Shown: positions 6,751 through 14,333 of the stretch, piece after piece
How the letters are laid out: each line of letters opens with the position of its first letter
Position numbering within the stretch: position 1 is the first letter of the stretch
Source of the DNA: Solirubrobacterales bacterium
Lineage (GTDB): Bacteria > Actinomycetota > Thermoleophilia > Solirubrobacterales > Solirubrobacteraceae
Reading direction: 5' to 3'
Length of the DNA stretch: 22,962 nucleotides
NCBI GenBank assembly: GCA_009781575.1
Contig: WQXW01000003.1
Location: 1-22,962 of the forward strand
The notes under the pieces: model-generated
What the model was told of the DNA's origin: nothing
The model's database searches: none
The model's input: the letters and a program-made list of their open reading frames with translations, nothing else
Position numbers and translations under genes: made by a program

Positions 6751-7600
6751 CAGGAACGGATACATCGCCGGAGTGCCCTGCTGGGTGGACACCAGCCAGC
6801 CCGACCCGGAGGCCGCGGCGGCCTTCTACAGCGACCTGTTCGGGTGGGACACGCAGGATGTGATGGAGGAGGAGGAGCCCGCCCGGTACTTCATCGCCCG
6901 CCTGCGCGGTGGGGATGTGGCGGCGATCGCCTCCCCGCCGGAGGCCGCCCCGCTGAACGCGTCGTGGAACACCTACATCTGGGTGGACCGCGCCGATGAG
7001 ACCGCCGCGAAGGTGCGCGACGCCGGTGGGCACGTCGTGGCGGAGCCGTTCGATGTGATGGACGCCGGCCGCACCGCGCTGCTGGCCGACCCCGAGGGCG
7101 CCGCGTTCCGTGTGTGGGAGGCCCGCGAGCACATGGGCGCGCGGGTCGTCAACGAACCCGGCTCGTTGAACTTCAACGGTCTCAACACGCGCGACCCCGC
7201 CGCGGCGGGCGCCTTCTATGGCGCGGTGTTCGGTTGGGAGACGCTCGAGGTCGGCCACGCCATGCACGGGTGGCGGCTGCCGGGCTACGGCGATTTCCTG
7301 GAACGCAGCGACCCCGGGCTGCGCGAGCGGATGGCGCAGAGCGGCGCGCCCCACGGCTTCGAGGATATCGTCGCCACGCTCAACCCGATCGCGGAGGACC
7401 AGCCCGCCGTGCCCGCGCACTGGAGCGTCACATTCGCGGTCGACGACGCCGACGCCACCGCCGCGCGGGCGGTGGAGCTCGGCGGCGAGGTGACCGTCGC
7501 CCCGTTCGACGCGCCGTGGGTGAGGATGGCGGTGATCCGCGATCCCCAGGGCGCCACCTTCGTGGCGAGCAGGTTCGCCCCCGAGAACCGGGATCTTTGA
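6743..7600 (+). CDS. Tandem two-domain VOC-family protein
   Basis: A 285-residue protein made of two VOC domains, a common arrangement in actinobacterial glyoxalase-like proteins. Domain 1 (about 6-130) opens with VPCWVDTSQPDPEAAAAFYS and closes with ALLADPEGAAFRVWEA. Domain 2 (about 143-282) opens with SLNFNGLNTRDPAAAGAFYG and closes with AVIRDPQGATFVASRF. The last metal-ligand Glu found in active members is replaced in the second domain (FVASRF), so at most one intact metal site is likely. The start ATG 6743 overlaps the DUF899 stop and is preceded by a GGGGAGGAG ribosome site at 6729-6737. The stop is 18 bp from the convergent UppP gene, with no obvious terminator. Substrate not identifiable. 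Confidence 0.9.
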   Translation: MPDRNGYIAGVPCWVDTSQPDPEAAAAFYSDLFGWDTQDVMEEEEPARYFIARLRGGDVAAIASPPEAAPLNASWNTYIWVDRADETAAKVRDAGGHVVAEPFDVMDAGRTALLADPEGAAFRVWEAREHMGARVVNEPGSLNFNGLNTRDPAAAGAFYGAVFGWETLEVGHAMHGWRLPGYGDFLERSDPGLRERMAQSGAPHGFEDIVATLNPIAEDQPAVPAHWSVTFAVDDADATAARAVELGGEVTVAPFDAPWVRMAVIRDPQGATFVASRFAPENRDL

Positions 7601-7618
7601 CGGGGGCCGCTCGGAGGA

Positions 7619-8731
7619 TCAGGCGAACCGGATGATGCTGGCGCCGCCGAAGATCAGGCAGTAGATCGCGAACGGCGTGAGCGTGCGGTAGCGGAACCAG
7701 CGCACGAGGAACCTCACCGATATGTAGGCCGCGATGCCGGTGACCACCATGCCCACCGCCGCCTGCCCGCGCACGTGCGCGCCGCCCGAGCCGAAGAGGT
7801 CCGGCAGCTTCAGCACACCCGCCGCGAGGATCACCGGCGTGGCCAGCAGGAACGCGAAGCGCGCCGCGTCCTCGTGGTCGAGGCCCCGCCACAGACCGCC
7901 CACCATCGTGACCCCCGCGCGGCTGATCCCCGCCAGCAGCGCGCCTATCTGGAAGAGGCCCACGTACACCGCGTCGCGGTAGGGCATCTGGGAGATGCGC
8001 GCGTCTGAGGCGTACGCCTCGGCGAGCTCATCGAGCGAGCGCGAGCCGCGCTGCGAGGCCAGCGGGGCTGCGCGGCGGCCCGCGCGGGCCGCGTCGCCGC
8101 GCGAGCGCGAGCGCGAGCGCGAGGCGGGGGTGGGTCCGCCGGACGGGTCGTCGTCGTCGTCGGCCTCGGGTGATCCCCCCGCAATCGGCGCGGCCGCCCT
8201 TCGCTCGCGGCCGCCGACCGGGGTGCGGCCGATCGTGGTGCCGCGCTCCACCGCGCGCCTGCGCGCGCGCTCTCCCGCCAAGAGTATGAGCCCGTTTATG
8301 CACAGGAAGATTCCTGCGGCCAGCGGCTTGGCGAGCAGCGTGCGGAAGGCGTGCTCGAGCGTCACACCGGTCAGCCCCACGGGGATGGTGGCGAACACGA
8401 TCATCCACGCCAGCTTCTCATCGGAGTCGCGCACGGTGAATGCGCGCTCGCGCACGCTGCGCCGCGCGCTGCGCACGAACCCGACGACGATCCGGATCCA
8501 GTCGGCGCGGAAGAACCACAACAGCGCCAGCGCGGTGCCCACGTGCAGCGCCACGATGAACGACAGGTAGAACGAGGTGGCGCTGTTTTCCTGCGCCGAC
8601 TGTGTCACGAGCGTCTGCCAGCTGCCGCCGATCCAGGCCGGCACGAGCACCGAGTGGCCGAGGCTCGACACCGGGAACAGCTCGGTGAAGCCCTGCACGA
8701 GCGCCAGCACGATCGCCTGGAAGTACGACAC
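7619..8731 (-). CDS. uppP: Undecaprenyl-diphosphatase (UppP/BacA) with large hydrophilic insert
   Basis: An integral membrane phosphatase that converts undecaprenyl diphosphate to the monophosphate carrier needed for peptidoglycan synthesis; overproduction gives bacitracin resistance. The first active-site motif is QGFTELFPVSSLGH (13-26; Gln and Glu of the Q/ExxxE motif, then SSxGH). The second is GISRAGVTMVGG (268-279), with Arg271 in the catalytic position. The typical protein is about 270 residues; this one is 370. The excess is a low-complexity, charged stretch at about 155-240 containing DDDDD and RSRSRSRG, placed between the helix LCINGLILLAGERA and the next helix. It starts at GTG 8731, three bases after the CHAD stop, with GGAG inside the CHAD gene as ribosome site. 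It is the last gene of the minus-strand operon. Confidence 0.92.
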   Translation of the reverse strand: MSYFQAIVLALVQGFTELFPVSSLGHSVLVPAWIGGSWQTLVTQSAQENSATSFYLSFIVALHVGTALALLWFFRADWIRIVVGFVRSARRSVRERAFTVRDSDEKLAWMIVFATIPVGLTGVTLEHAFRTLLAKPLAAGIFLCINGLILLAGERARRRAVERGTTIGRTPVGGRERRAAAPIAGGSPEADDDDDPSGGPTPASRSRSRSRGDAARAGRRAAPLASQRGSRSLDELAEAYASDARISQMPYRDAVYVGLFQIGALLAGISRAGVTMVGGLWRGLDHEDAARFAFLLATPVILAAGVLKLPDLFGSGGAHVRGQAAVGMVVTGIAAYISVRFLVRWFRYRTLTPFAIYCLIFGGASIIRFA

Positions 8732-8734
8732 CGC

Positions 8735-9649
8735 TCAGTGCTCCACGCGCGGGTGCGCCGCTCGGGTGTGTGGGGGCGCCTTCGCCGCCGCGCGCCGCCA
8801 CTCCTCGCGCCACTGCGCGCGCCGGCGGGCGGCCTCGCCTCGCTCGGCGCCGGCCAGCTCCCGCGCGGCCCTGGCGGTGGCCGCCGCGCGTGCGCTCGCG
8901 GCGTGCCGCTCCAGCCACCGCTCGGCCACGACCGCGTCGTGCAGCTCGCCCAGCACCTCCTGGATTCTGCGGGTCGAGCGCGCCAGCCGCCGGGCGGGCT
9001 TGCCCAGCCAAGGCTCGCACGCTTCGGCGGCGTACCGGCAGCGCTTGGCCGCCAGCCGCACCGCGTGCAGCTCCTCGTCGGAGGGGCTGTGGGGCAGCGC
9101 GCGCACCCGGCGCTCCAGCGCGCGCCACCGGCGCGCGGTCAGCCGCGGCAGCGCCTCGCCCGCCGGGCGCGTGTGCTCCGGCGAGCGCCACACCGGCGTG
9201 CGCGCCGCCGCCGCCAGCCGCTCCACCAGCGCCTGGTGGCGGTCGCTGTGCAACGCCTGCTCGAGCGCCGCGTGCGCCGCGCCGCGCTCGCGCGCCATCG
9301 CCGCCACCAGCCGCGACGCGCCCTGCGCGGCCTGGGGGTCGAGCTCGCCGAGCCGCTCCGCCAGGCGCTGCCACAGCACGTCCGCGTCGCGCGCCGCGCC
9401 CAGCAGCGCCGCCAGCCACCGCAGCTCCTCGCGCAGCGCGCCCGCCCACTCGCGGTCGAGTGCGCCCCCGAACGTGCGCAGATCCGAGCGCAGCCGCCGC
9501 GTCGCCACCCGCGCCTGGTGCACGGTCTCGATGTCCGCATCCGCCGACAGCGGGTCGGCGCGCATGAACCGCCCCACCCCGTCGGCGATCGCCTCGCCGG
9601 CCGCCTGGCCCAGCGACGCCCCGCTCACCCGGGCCACACCCCCGCTCAT
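8735..9649 (-). CDS. CHAD domain protein (polyphosphate-binding)
   Basis: A 304-residue, Arg/Ala-rich helical protein of the CHAD family (conserved histidine alpha-helical domain), whose members bind inorganic polyphosphate. The signature is [20 protein letters not shown] with His44 and a basic face, followed by [11 protein letters not shown] and the second conserved helix [20 protein letters not shown] with His195. The frame remains open far upstream, but the real start is ATG 9649, which overlaps the acyl-CoA dehydrogenase stop as ATGA. The next gene, UppP, begins 3 bp after the stop. It has no signal peptide or membrane helix and no CYTH domain, so it is a stand-alone cytoplasmic CHAD protein. 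Coupling to a lipid-diphosphate phosphatase hints at phosphate handling, which is inference. Confidence 0.9.
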   Translation of the reverse strand: MSGGVARVSGASLGQAAGEAIADGVGRFMRADPLSADADIETVHQARVATRRLRSDLRTFGGALDREWAGALREELRWLAALLGAARDADVLWQRLAERLGELDPQAAQGASRLVAAMARERGAAHAALEQALHSDRHQALVERLAAAARTPVWRSPEHTRPAGEALPRLTARRWRALERRVRALPHSPSDEELHAVRLAAKRCRYAAEACEPWLGKPARRLARSTRRIQEVLGELHDAVVAERWLERHAASARAAATARAARELAGAERGEAARRRAQWREEWRRAAAKAPPHTRAAHPRVEH

Positions 9650-10917
9650 CGCTCTGCCCCTGCGCGCACGCCCGGCAGGGTATCGCCGCCGCCGCCGCCG
9701 CCGCGGGCGCGAGCGAGGTGGGGCGCCAGCTCGCGCCGCGCGATCGTCATCTTGTGCACCTCGTCGGGCCCGTCCGCCAACCGCAGCGTGCGCAGGTGCG
9801 CGTACATCCAGGCCAGCGGGAAGTCGTCGCTCACGCCGCCGCCGCCGTGCACCTGGATCGCGCGGTCCACCACCCGCAGCGCCACGTTGGGCGCGGCCAC
9901 CTTGATCGCCGCGATCTCGGTGCGCGCCCGGCGGTTGCCCACCGTGTCCATCAGCCACGCCGCCTTCAACGTCAACAGGCGCGCCATCTCGATTTCCACG
10001 CGCGACTCCGCGATCCAGTCCTGGATGTTGGCGCGGCTCGCCAGCGGCTCGCCGAAGGTGACCCGCGTGGCCGCGCGCGCACACATCGCCTCCAGCGCGC
10101 GCTCCGCTGCGCCGAGCGAGCGCATGCAATGGTGGATGCGCCCCGGACCCAGGCGCGCCTGCGCGATCGCGAAGCCGTCGCCCTCGCGGCCCACGAGGTT
10201 GGACGCCGGCACGCGCACGTCCTCGAAGACGATCTCCGCGTGGCCCTCGTGGTCGTGGTAGCCGAACACTCCCAGGCCGCGCAGCACCCTCACGCCGGGT
10301 GTGTGCAGCGGCACGAGGATCATGCTCTGCTGGCGGTGGCGCTCGGCGCGCGCGTCGCTCTTGCCCATCACGATCATCACGCGGCAGTGGGGATGGAGCA
10401 CGCCCGAGATCCACCACTTGCGCCCGTTCAGCACGTACTCCTCGCCCTCCCGCGCGATGCTCAGCGAGATGTTGGTCGCGTCGGAGCTGGCCGCCTGCGG
10501 CTCGGTCATCGCGAACGCCGAGCGGATCTCGCCGTCCAGCAGCGGCGCCAGCCAGCGCGCGCGCTGCTCCGCGCTGGCGAACTGGAACAGCAGCTCCATG
10601 TTGCCGGTGTCCGGCGCCGCGCAGTTGCACGCCTCCGAGGCGATGTGGCTGCGCCCCAGGATCTCCGCCAGCGGCGCGTACTCGCTGTTGGACAGCCCCG
10701 CGCCGAGCTCGGGGTCGGGCAGGAACATGTTCCACAGCCCCTGTTCTCGCGCGCGCTCCTTCATCTCCTCCATAACGGGCGGCTGGCGATGGTTCTCGCC
10801 CGAGCACTCGCGCCGCTGGCTCTCGTAGATCTCCTCCGCCGGGTACACGTGCTCCTCCATGAACGCCCACAGGCGCTCCCCCAACTCCTCGCTGCGCTCG
10901 CTCGCCCGGAAGTCCAT
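9646..10917 (-). CDS. Acyl-CoA dehydrogenase, ACAD10/11-like
   Basis: A 423-residue flavoprotein that would introduce the alpha-beta double bond into an acyl-CoA and pass electrons to ETF. It has the FAD/substrate block [17 protein letters not shown] (134-150), then [45 protein letters not shown] and the C-terminal [19 protein letters not shown] with [11 protein letters not shown] (378-388). This matches the long-chain-type ACAD10/ACAD11 group, in which the position of the usual catalytic Glu carries Asp (here Asp382). The tail after residue 404 is Gly-rich and not conserved. The ATG at 10917 has no strong ribosome site; a TATCCT box about 22 bases upstream could mark a near-leaderless promoter. 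It is the first gene of the ACAD-CHAD-UppP operon. Confidence 0.92.
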   Translation of the reverse strand: MDFRASERSEELGERLWAFMEEHVYPAEEIYESQRRECSGENHRQPPVMEEMKERAREQGLWNMFLPDPELGAGLSNSEYAPLAEILGRSHIASEACNCAAPDTGNMELLFQFASAEQRARWLAPLLDGEIRSAFAMTEPQAASSDATNISLSIAREGEEYVLNGRKWWISGVLHPHCRVMIVMGKSDARAERHRQQSMILVPLHTPGVRVLRGLGVFGYHDHEGHAEIVFEDVRVPASNLVGREGDGFAIAQARLGPGRIHHCMRSLGAAERALEAMCARAATRVTFGEPLASRANIQDWIAESRVEIEMARLLTLKAAWLMDTVGNRRARTEIAAIKVAAPNVALRVVDRAIQVHGGGGVSDDFPLAWMYAHLRTLRLADGPDEVHKMTIARRELAPHLARARGGGGGGDTLPGVRAGAER

Positions 10918-10949
10918 CGCTCTGGTTCGTGAGGATAGGGTGCACGGGG

Positions 10950-12296
10950 GTGAGGGGCGATCGCGACACCGGCGCGCACGGCCGCCGCCGCGCAGGCGGC
11001 GCGCCCGGCCGGCCCGAGGCAAGCGGCGCGCCCGGCCGGCCCGAGCCCGCCGGCGGCGCGGAGGACCACCCCGACGCGGGCGGCGCGCCCGGCCGGCCCG
11101 AGCCCGCCGGCGGCGCGGAGGACCACCCCGACGCGGGCGGCGCGCACGGCTACCGCGAGGCGGGGGTCGACTACGACACGCTCGACGCGGCCAAGCGGCT
11201 GGCGATGGCGCAGGCGCTGTCCACCTCGCCGCTGATGGCCGCGCGCGGGGCGCGCGCGCTGGAGGAGTCGCGCGGCGAGCCGGCGTTTCTGTTCGAGCTG
11301 GGCGGACGCACGCTGGCGCTGGTGATCGAGGGCCTCGGCACCAAGTCGGTGATCGCGCGCCACGTGCAGGAGCAGCTTGGGCTCGATCGCTTCGGCGATG
11401 TCGCCTACGACACGGTGGCCGCGATCCTCAACGACCTCTGCTCGGTGGGCGCGCTGCCGCTCGTGGTGGGCGCCTACTTCGCCACCGGCGCGTCCTCGTG
11501 GTACGAGCACCCCTCGCGCGCGGCCTCGCTCGTGGAGGGCTGGCACCGCGCCTGCGTGGACGCCGGCTGCGCGTGGGGCGGGGGGGAGTCGCCCACGCTG
11601 CCCGGCATGCTCGCAGAGCGCGACATCGAGCTGGCCGGCTCCGCCGTCGGCGTGGTGCCGGAGGGGCTCGAGCCCATCCTGGGCCAGCGCCTCGCGCCGG
11701 GCGATGAGATCGTGCTGGTGGCCTCCAGCGGGCTGCACGCCAACGGCGCCTCGCTCGCGCGCCGGCTCGCCGGGCGCCTGGCGCGCGGCTACGCCACGCC
11801 ACTGCCCTCCGGGCGCACGCTCGGCGAGGCGCTGTTGGAGCCCTCGCTCTCCTACGCGCCATTGATCGAGCGGCTGCTGCGCGAGGACGCCGCGCCCGCG
11901 CCCCACTACATCAGCCACATCACCGGCCACGGGCTGCTGAAGCTGATGCGACCCGCGCGCGAGCTCACCTACCGGCTGTGCGCGCTGCCCCCAGTGCCGG
12001 AGGTGCTCGCGTTCCTCGTCGCCGAGGCCGCTCTCGACCCGCGCGAGGCCCACCGCACCTTCAACATGGGCGCCGGCCTGGCGCTCTACTGCGCGCCCGG
12101 CTCCGGCGCGCGCGCGGTGGAGCTCGCCGCCGCGGTGGGGCTGCACGCGCTCGTGGCCGGGACTGTCGATCGGGGCCCCCGGCGCGTGATCGTCGATCCT
12201 CTTGGAATTTCCTACTCCAGCGCCGAGCTCGATCTCGCGCCGCCGACCGCGCGCGGGGCCGCCCGCGCCGGCGGCCGCCCCCCCGATCCTACCTGA
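10950..12296 (+). CDS. PurM/AIR synthase-like protein with repeat-built N-terminal extension
   Basis: A 448-residue member of the PurM superfamily (phosphoribosylformylglycinamidine cyclo-ligase type, ATP-dependent ring closure in purine synthesis). Matching blocks are [16 protein letters not shown] (68-83), [48 protein letters not shown] (210-221), [13 protein letters not shown] and [20 protein letters not shown] (251-270). The ATP/metal loop reads EGLGTK where true PurM has DGVGTK. The first 65 residues are low-complexity, encoded by a 57-bp tandem repeat. No start codon occurs between that repeat and the conserved domain, so the extension must be translated. GTG 10950 has AGGATAGGG nine bases upstream; GTG 10929 is the alternative. 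It diverges from the acyl-CoA dehydrogenase by about 32 bp. It may be the genome's purM or a divergent paralogue. Confidence 0.8.
   Translation: MRGDRDTGAHGRRRAGGAPGRPEASGAPGRPEPAGGAEDHPDAGGAPGRPEPAGGAEDHPDAGGAHGYREAGVDYDTLDAAKRLAMAQALSTSPLMAARGARALEESRGEPAFLFELGGRTLALVIEGLGTKSVIARHVQEQLGLDRFGDVAYDTVAAILNDLCSVGALPLVVGAYFATGASSWYEHPSRAASLVEGWHRACVDAGCAWGGGESPTLPGMLAERDIELAGSAVGVVPEGLEPILGQRLAPGDEIVLVASSGLHANGASLARRLAGRLARGYATPLPSGRTLGEALLEPSLSYAPLIERLLREDAAPAPHYISHITGHGLLKLMRPARELTYRLCALPPVPEVLAFLVAEAALDPREAHRTFNMGAGLALYCAPGSGARAVELAAAVGLHALVAGTVDRGPRRVIVDPLGISYSSAELDLAPPTARGAARAGGRPPDPT
11023..11136 (+). repeat. 57-bp tandem repeat (two full units plus partial units)
   Basis: Units 11023-11079 and 11080-11136 are identical by eye. 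A partial unit (GCGGCGCGCCCGGCCGGCCC) occurs upstream near 10997, and another begins at 11137. The period is divisible by three and encodes a 19-residue Gly/Ala/Pro unit containing [15 protein letters not shown], so copy changes keep the PurM-like frame. Confidence 0.9.
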
Positions 12297-12551
12297 GGTT
12301 GAGATCGAGGGTCAGATTCCCGCGTCCCGCCTGCGTATGCGCGTAGTTTGCGGGCCTTCCTCCACCCATGGTGGGTACTGGCGAGTGCCGCATCGCATAC
12401 GATAGAGGGGGTTCTGCTGCGGCTCGGTCTGCCCGAGGGGCGAGCGAGCGGGATCGCAAAACGATGATCGAGGGAGCGATGGTGCGGGAGATCGCCGGCC
12501 ACGGGCATGCGGCCGGCGCCGCCGGGAGCGCGAACGGAGGAACGGATCGGG
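12297..12551 (+). other. Intergenic region ahead of the mce cluster
   Basis: 255 bp between the PurM-like gene and MCE1. It contains a short inverted repeat ACCCA-TGG-TGGGT (about 12364-12376) and a weak -10-like TACGAT at 12398-12403 without a convincing -35. A GGAGG at 12536-12540 serves the MCE1 start. If the mce cluster has its own promoter it should be here, but nothing is decisive. A 63-codon frame here has no recognisable content. Confidence 0.4.
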
Positions 12552-14156
12552 TTGACTGAGCAGGGCGCAGTCTGGTGGAGAGGTCGCTCCGCGGGCATGC
12601 TCGCGGGTGTCCTGGTCGCCTGTGCGCTCCTGGCCGTGATCGTCGTGCTCAGCTCCTCCGGCGGCACCAACGGCGAATACAACGTGCGCGCGATCTTCGA
12701 CGACGCCGGCAACGTGATCCCCGGTGAGGACGTCAAGATTCAGGGCGTGCGCGTGGGCGCGGTGGGCGAAGTGGTGCCCACGCCCGCCGGCAGGGCCGCG
12801 GTCGAGCTGAAGATCTCCAACTCCGGCTTTCAGGACTTCCGCGAAGACGCCAGCTGCACGATCCGCCCCCAGGCGCTGATCGGCGAGAAGTACGTCGACT
12901 GCACCCCCACCCAGCCGCGCATGGAAGGCGCCCCGCTGCCCCCGCCCCTGAGCAGGATCCCCTCCGGCCGGGAAGGCGCCGGGCAGTACATGCTGCCGGT
13001 CACCAACACCCACAGCATGGTCGACCCCGACCTGCTCAACGCCATCACCCGCCTGCCCCAGGCGCAGGGGCTGCGCATCATCCTCAACGAACTCGGCACC
13101 GGCCTGGCCGGTCGCGGGAGCGATCTGAAAGAAGTGATCCGCCGCGCCGATCCCACCCTGCAGGAATTCGACCGCGTGCTGAAAATCCTCGCCGGCGAGA
13201 ACCACGTGCTGGTCAACCTCGCCGAAGAATCCGACCGCGCGCTCGCGCCGATCGCCGCCTCGCGCAACCGCCTCTCCGACTTCATCGCCCAGTCCAACAC
13301 GGTGGCCCGCGCGAGCTCCAACACCACCGCGCTGCGTGAGAACCTCGCGCGCCTGCCGGTCTTCCTGGAAGTGCTCGGGCCTGCCATGAGGCGCCTTGGC
13401 AAGTTCGCCGAAGAAACCACGCCCACGTTCACCGACCTGGGCGCGGCCGCGCCCGGCATAAACCGGCTCACCACCAGCCTCGGCCCCTTCTCCGAAAGCT
13501 CGCGCGCCTTCTTCAACTCGCTGGGCCACAGCGCCAAGACCACCGGGCCCGCGCTGCTTGCCACGCAGCCGCTGCTCCGCCGCCTGGAGACGTTCGGCGG
13601 CGCCGCCAAGCCGTTTGCCACGCCCTTCGCCCAGTTGCTCACCAGCGTGCGCTCCACCGGCGGCCTCGAGCGCCTGCTCGACCTGATCTTCATGAGCGCC
13701 GGCGCCACCAACGGCTACGACCAGCTCGGCCACTTCCTGCGCGCCGAGGGCGTGCTCAACGCCTGCGTGACCTACTCGATCACGCCGTTGCACGGCTGCT
13801 CCGCCAAATTCTCGAACTCCACGGTCGCCAGCGCGCCCGCCAGCGCCACGGCCGCCGGCGTCGTGATGCAGCGCACGCTGGCCGTGCTCAAAGGCCTCAC
13901 GCCCGCCCAGGCGATCGCCGCCTACCCCGGCTCGGTGCCTCCACAGGGCGCGGTCTCCGCCCAGGAAGCCGCCGCCTCCGAAGGGGCCGCCCCCGCGACC
14001 GGCGCCCCCGCGAGCGCCCCCAAGCCGGTGGGTGGCGCCGCGCGCGGCACCACCTACTACACGCCGATCGAAGAAGGCTCCGGCGGTGGGGGCTCGGGTG
14101 CGGGCTCGGGCTCGGGCTCGGGTTCCATGTTGCTCAACTACCTGCTGGGCGGCTAG
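12552..14156 (+). CDS. MCE family protein 1 (MlaD domain)
   Basis: A 534-residue first MCE protein of the cluster. It has one N-terminal membrane helix (about 15-35, MLAGVLVACALLAVIVVL), then an MlaD/MCE beta-domain at about 43-117 (NVRAIFDDAGNVIPGEDVKI, GVRVGAVGEV, RPQALIGEKYVDC), then a long helical region to about 430 that would form the tube or barrel of an MCE assembly. MCE proteins bind and carry lipids or sterols across the envelope to an ABC importer. The C-terminus is unusual: an Ala/Pro-rich stretch, a Gly-Ser linker and a hydrophobic end MLLNYLLGG. It starts at TTG 12552 with GGAGG eleven bases upstream; ATG 12507 is a weaker alternative. Glutamate is mostly GAA here, unlike the GAG of the gene before it. 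Confidence 0.9.
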   Translation: MTEQGAVWWRGRSAGMLAGVLVACALLAVIVVLSSSGGTNGEYNVRAIFDDAGNVIPGEDVKIQGVRVGAVGEVVPTPAGRAAVELKISNSGFQDFREDASCTIRPQALIGEKYVDCTPTQPRMEGAPLPPPLSRIPSGREGAGQYMLPVTNTHSMVDPDLLNAITRLPQAQGLRIILNELGTGLAGRGSDLKEVIRRADPTLQEFDRVLKILAGENHVLVNLAEESDRALAPIAASRNRLSDFIAQSNTVARASSNTTALRENLARLPVFLEVLGPAMRRLGKFAEETTPTFTDLGAAAPGINRLTTSLGPFSESSRAFFNSLGHSAKTTGPALLATQPLLRRLETFGGAAKPFATPFAQLLTSVRSTGGLERLLDLIFMSAGATNGYDQLGHFLRAEGVLNACVTYSITPLHGCSAKFSNSTVASAPASATAAGVVMQRTLAVLKGLTPAQAIAAYPGSVPPQGAVSAQEAAASEGAAPATGAPASAPKPVGGAARGTTYYTPIEEGSGGGGSGAGSGSGSGSMLLNYLLGG

Positions 14157-14218
14157 CTGGTGGGCGCCTCGATGAACGCTTCGCCCGACACCCCACGCAC
14201 CGGCGGGCTCGAACACGT

Positions 14219-14286
14219 CTGTCAGAGGCGCCGTTGGGGGATTTGTTTTGAGGATTCGTTTCGCGCGGAACGAATCCTCAAAACAA
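14219..14286 (-). repeat. Dispersed palindromic repeat, copy 2 (inverted)
   Basis: A near-perfect 44-bp palindrome (arms 14243-14264 and 14265-14286, 21 Watson-Crick pairs of 22 plus one G-T) with the same 24-bp tail as copy 1, here on the left side (14219-14242). It lies in the 177-bp gap between MCE1 and the transglycosylase gene. The arms end in TTGTTTTG and CAAAACAA. It is read through by a spurious upstream extension of the transglycosylase frame. Confidence 0.9.
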
Positions 14287-14333
14287 AAAACGGAACGGAC
14301 GCTCCTCGACCGGCACCGCTGAGCCGCCGGGCG

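Noticed and set aside
11023..11136. CRISPR-like array
   Set aside because: The units are contiguous tandem copies without spacers and are in a coding frame.
12368..12559. Small 63-codon gene before MCE1
   Set aside because: No recognisable domain, low-complexity composition, and its end overlaps the MCE1 start; probably chance in GC-rich DNA.
14243..14286. Rho-independent terminator after MCE1
   Set aside because: The hairpin is strong, but neither strand has a T-run directly after the stem; the plus strand is followed by A-rich sequence.
14160..14333. N-terminal extension of the transglycosylase frame
   Set aside because: It is encoded mainly by the palindromic repeat and would bury the signal peptide that starts at GTG 14334.
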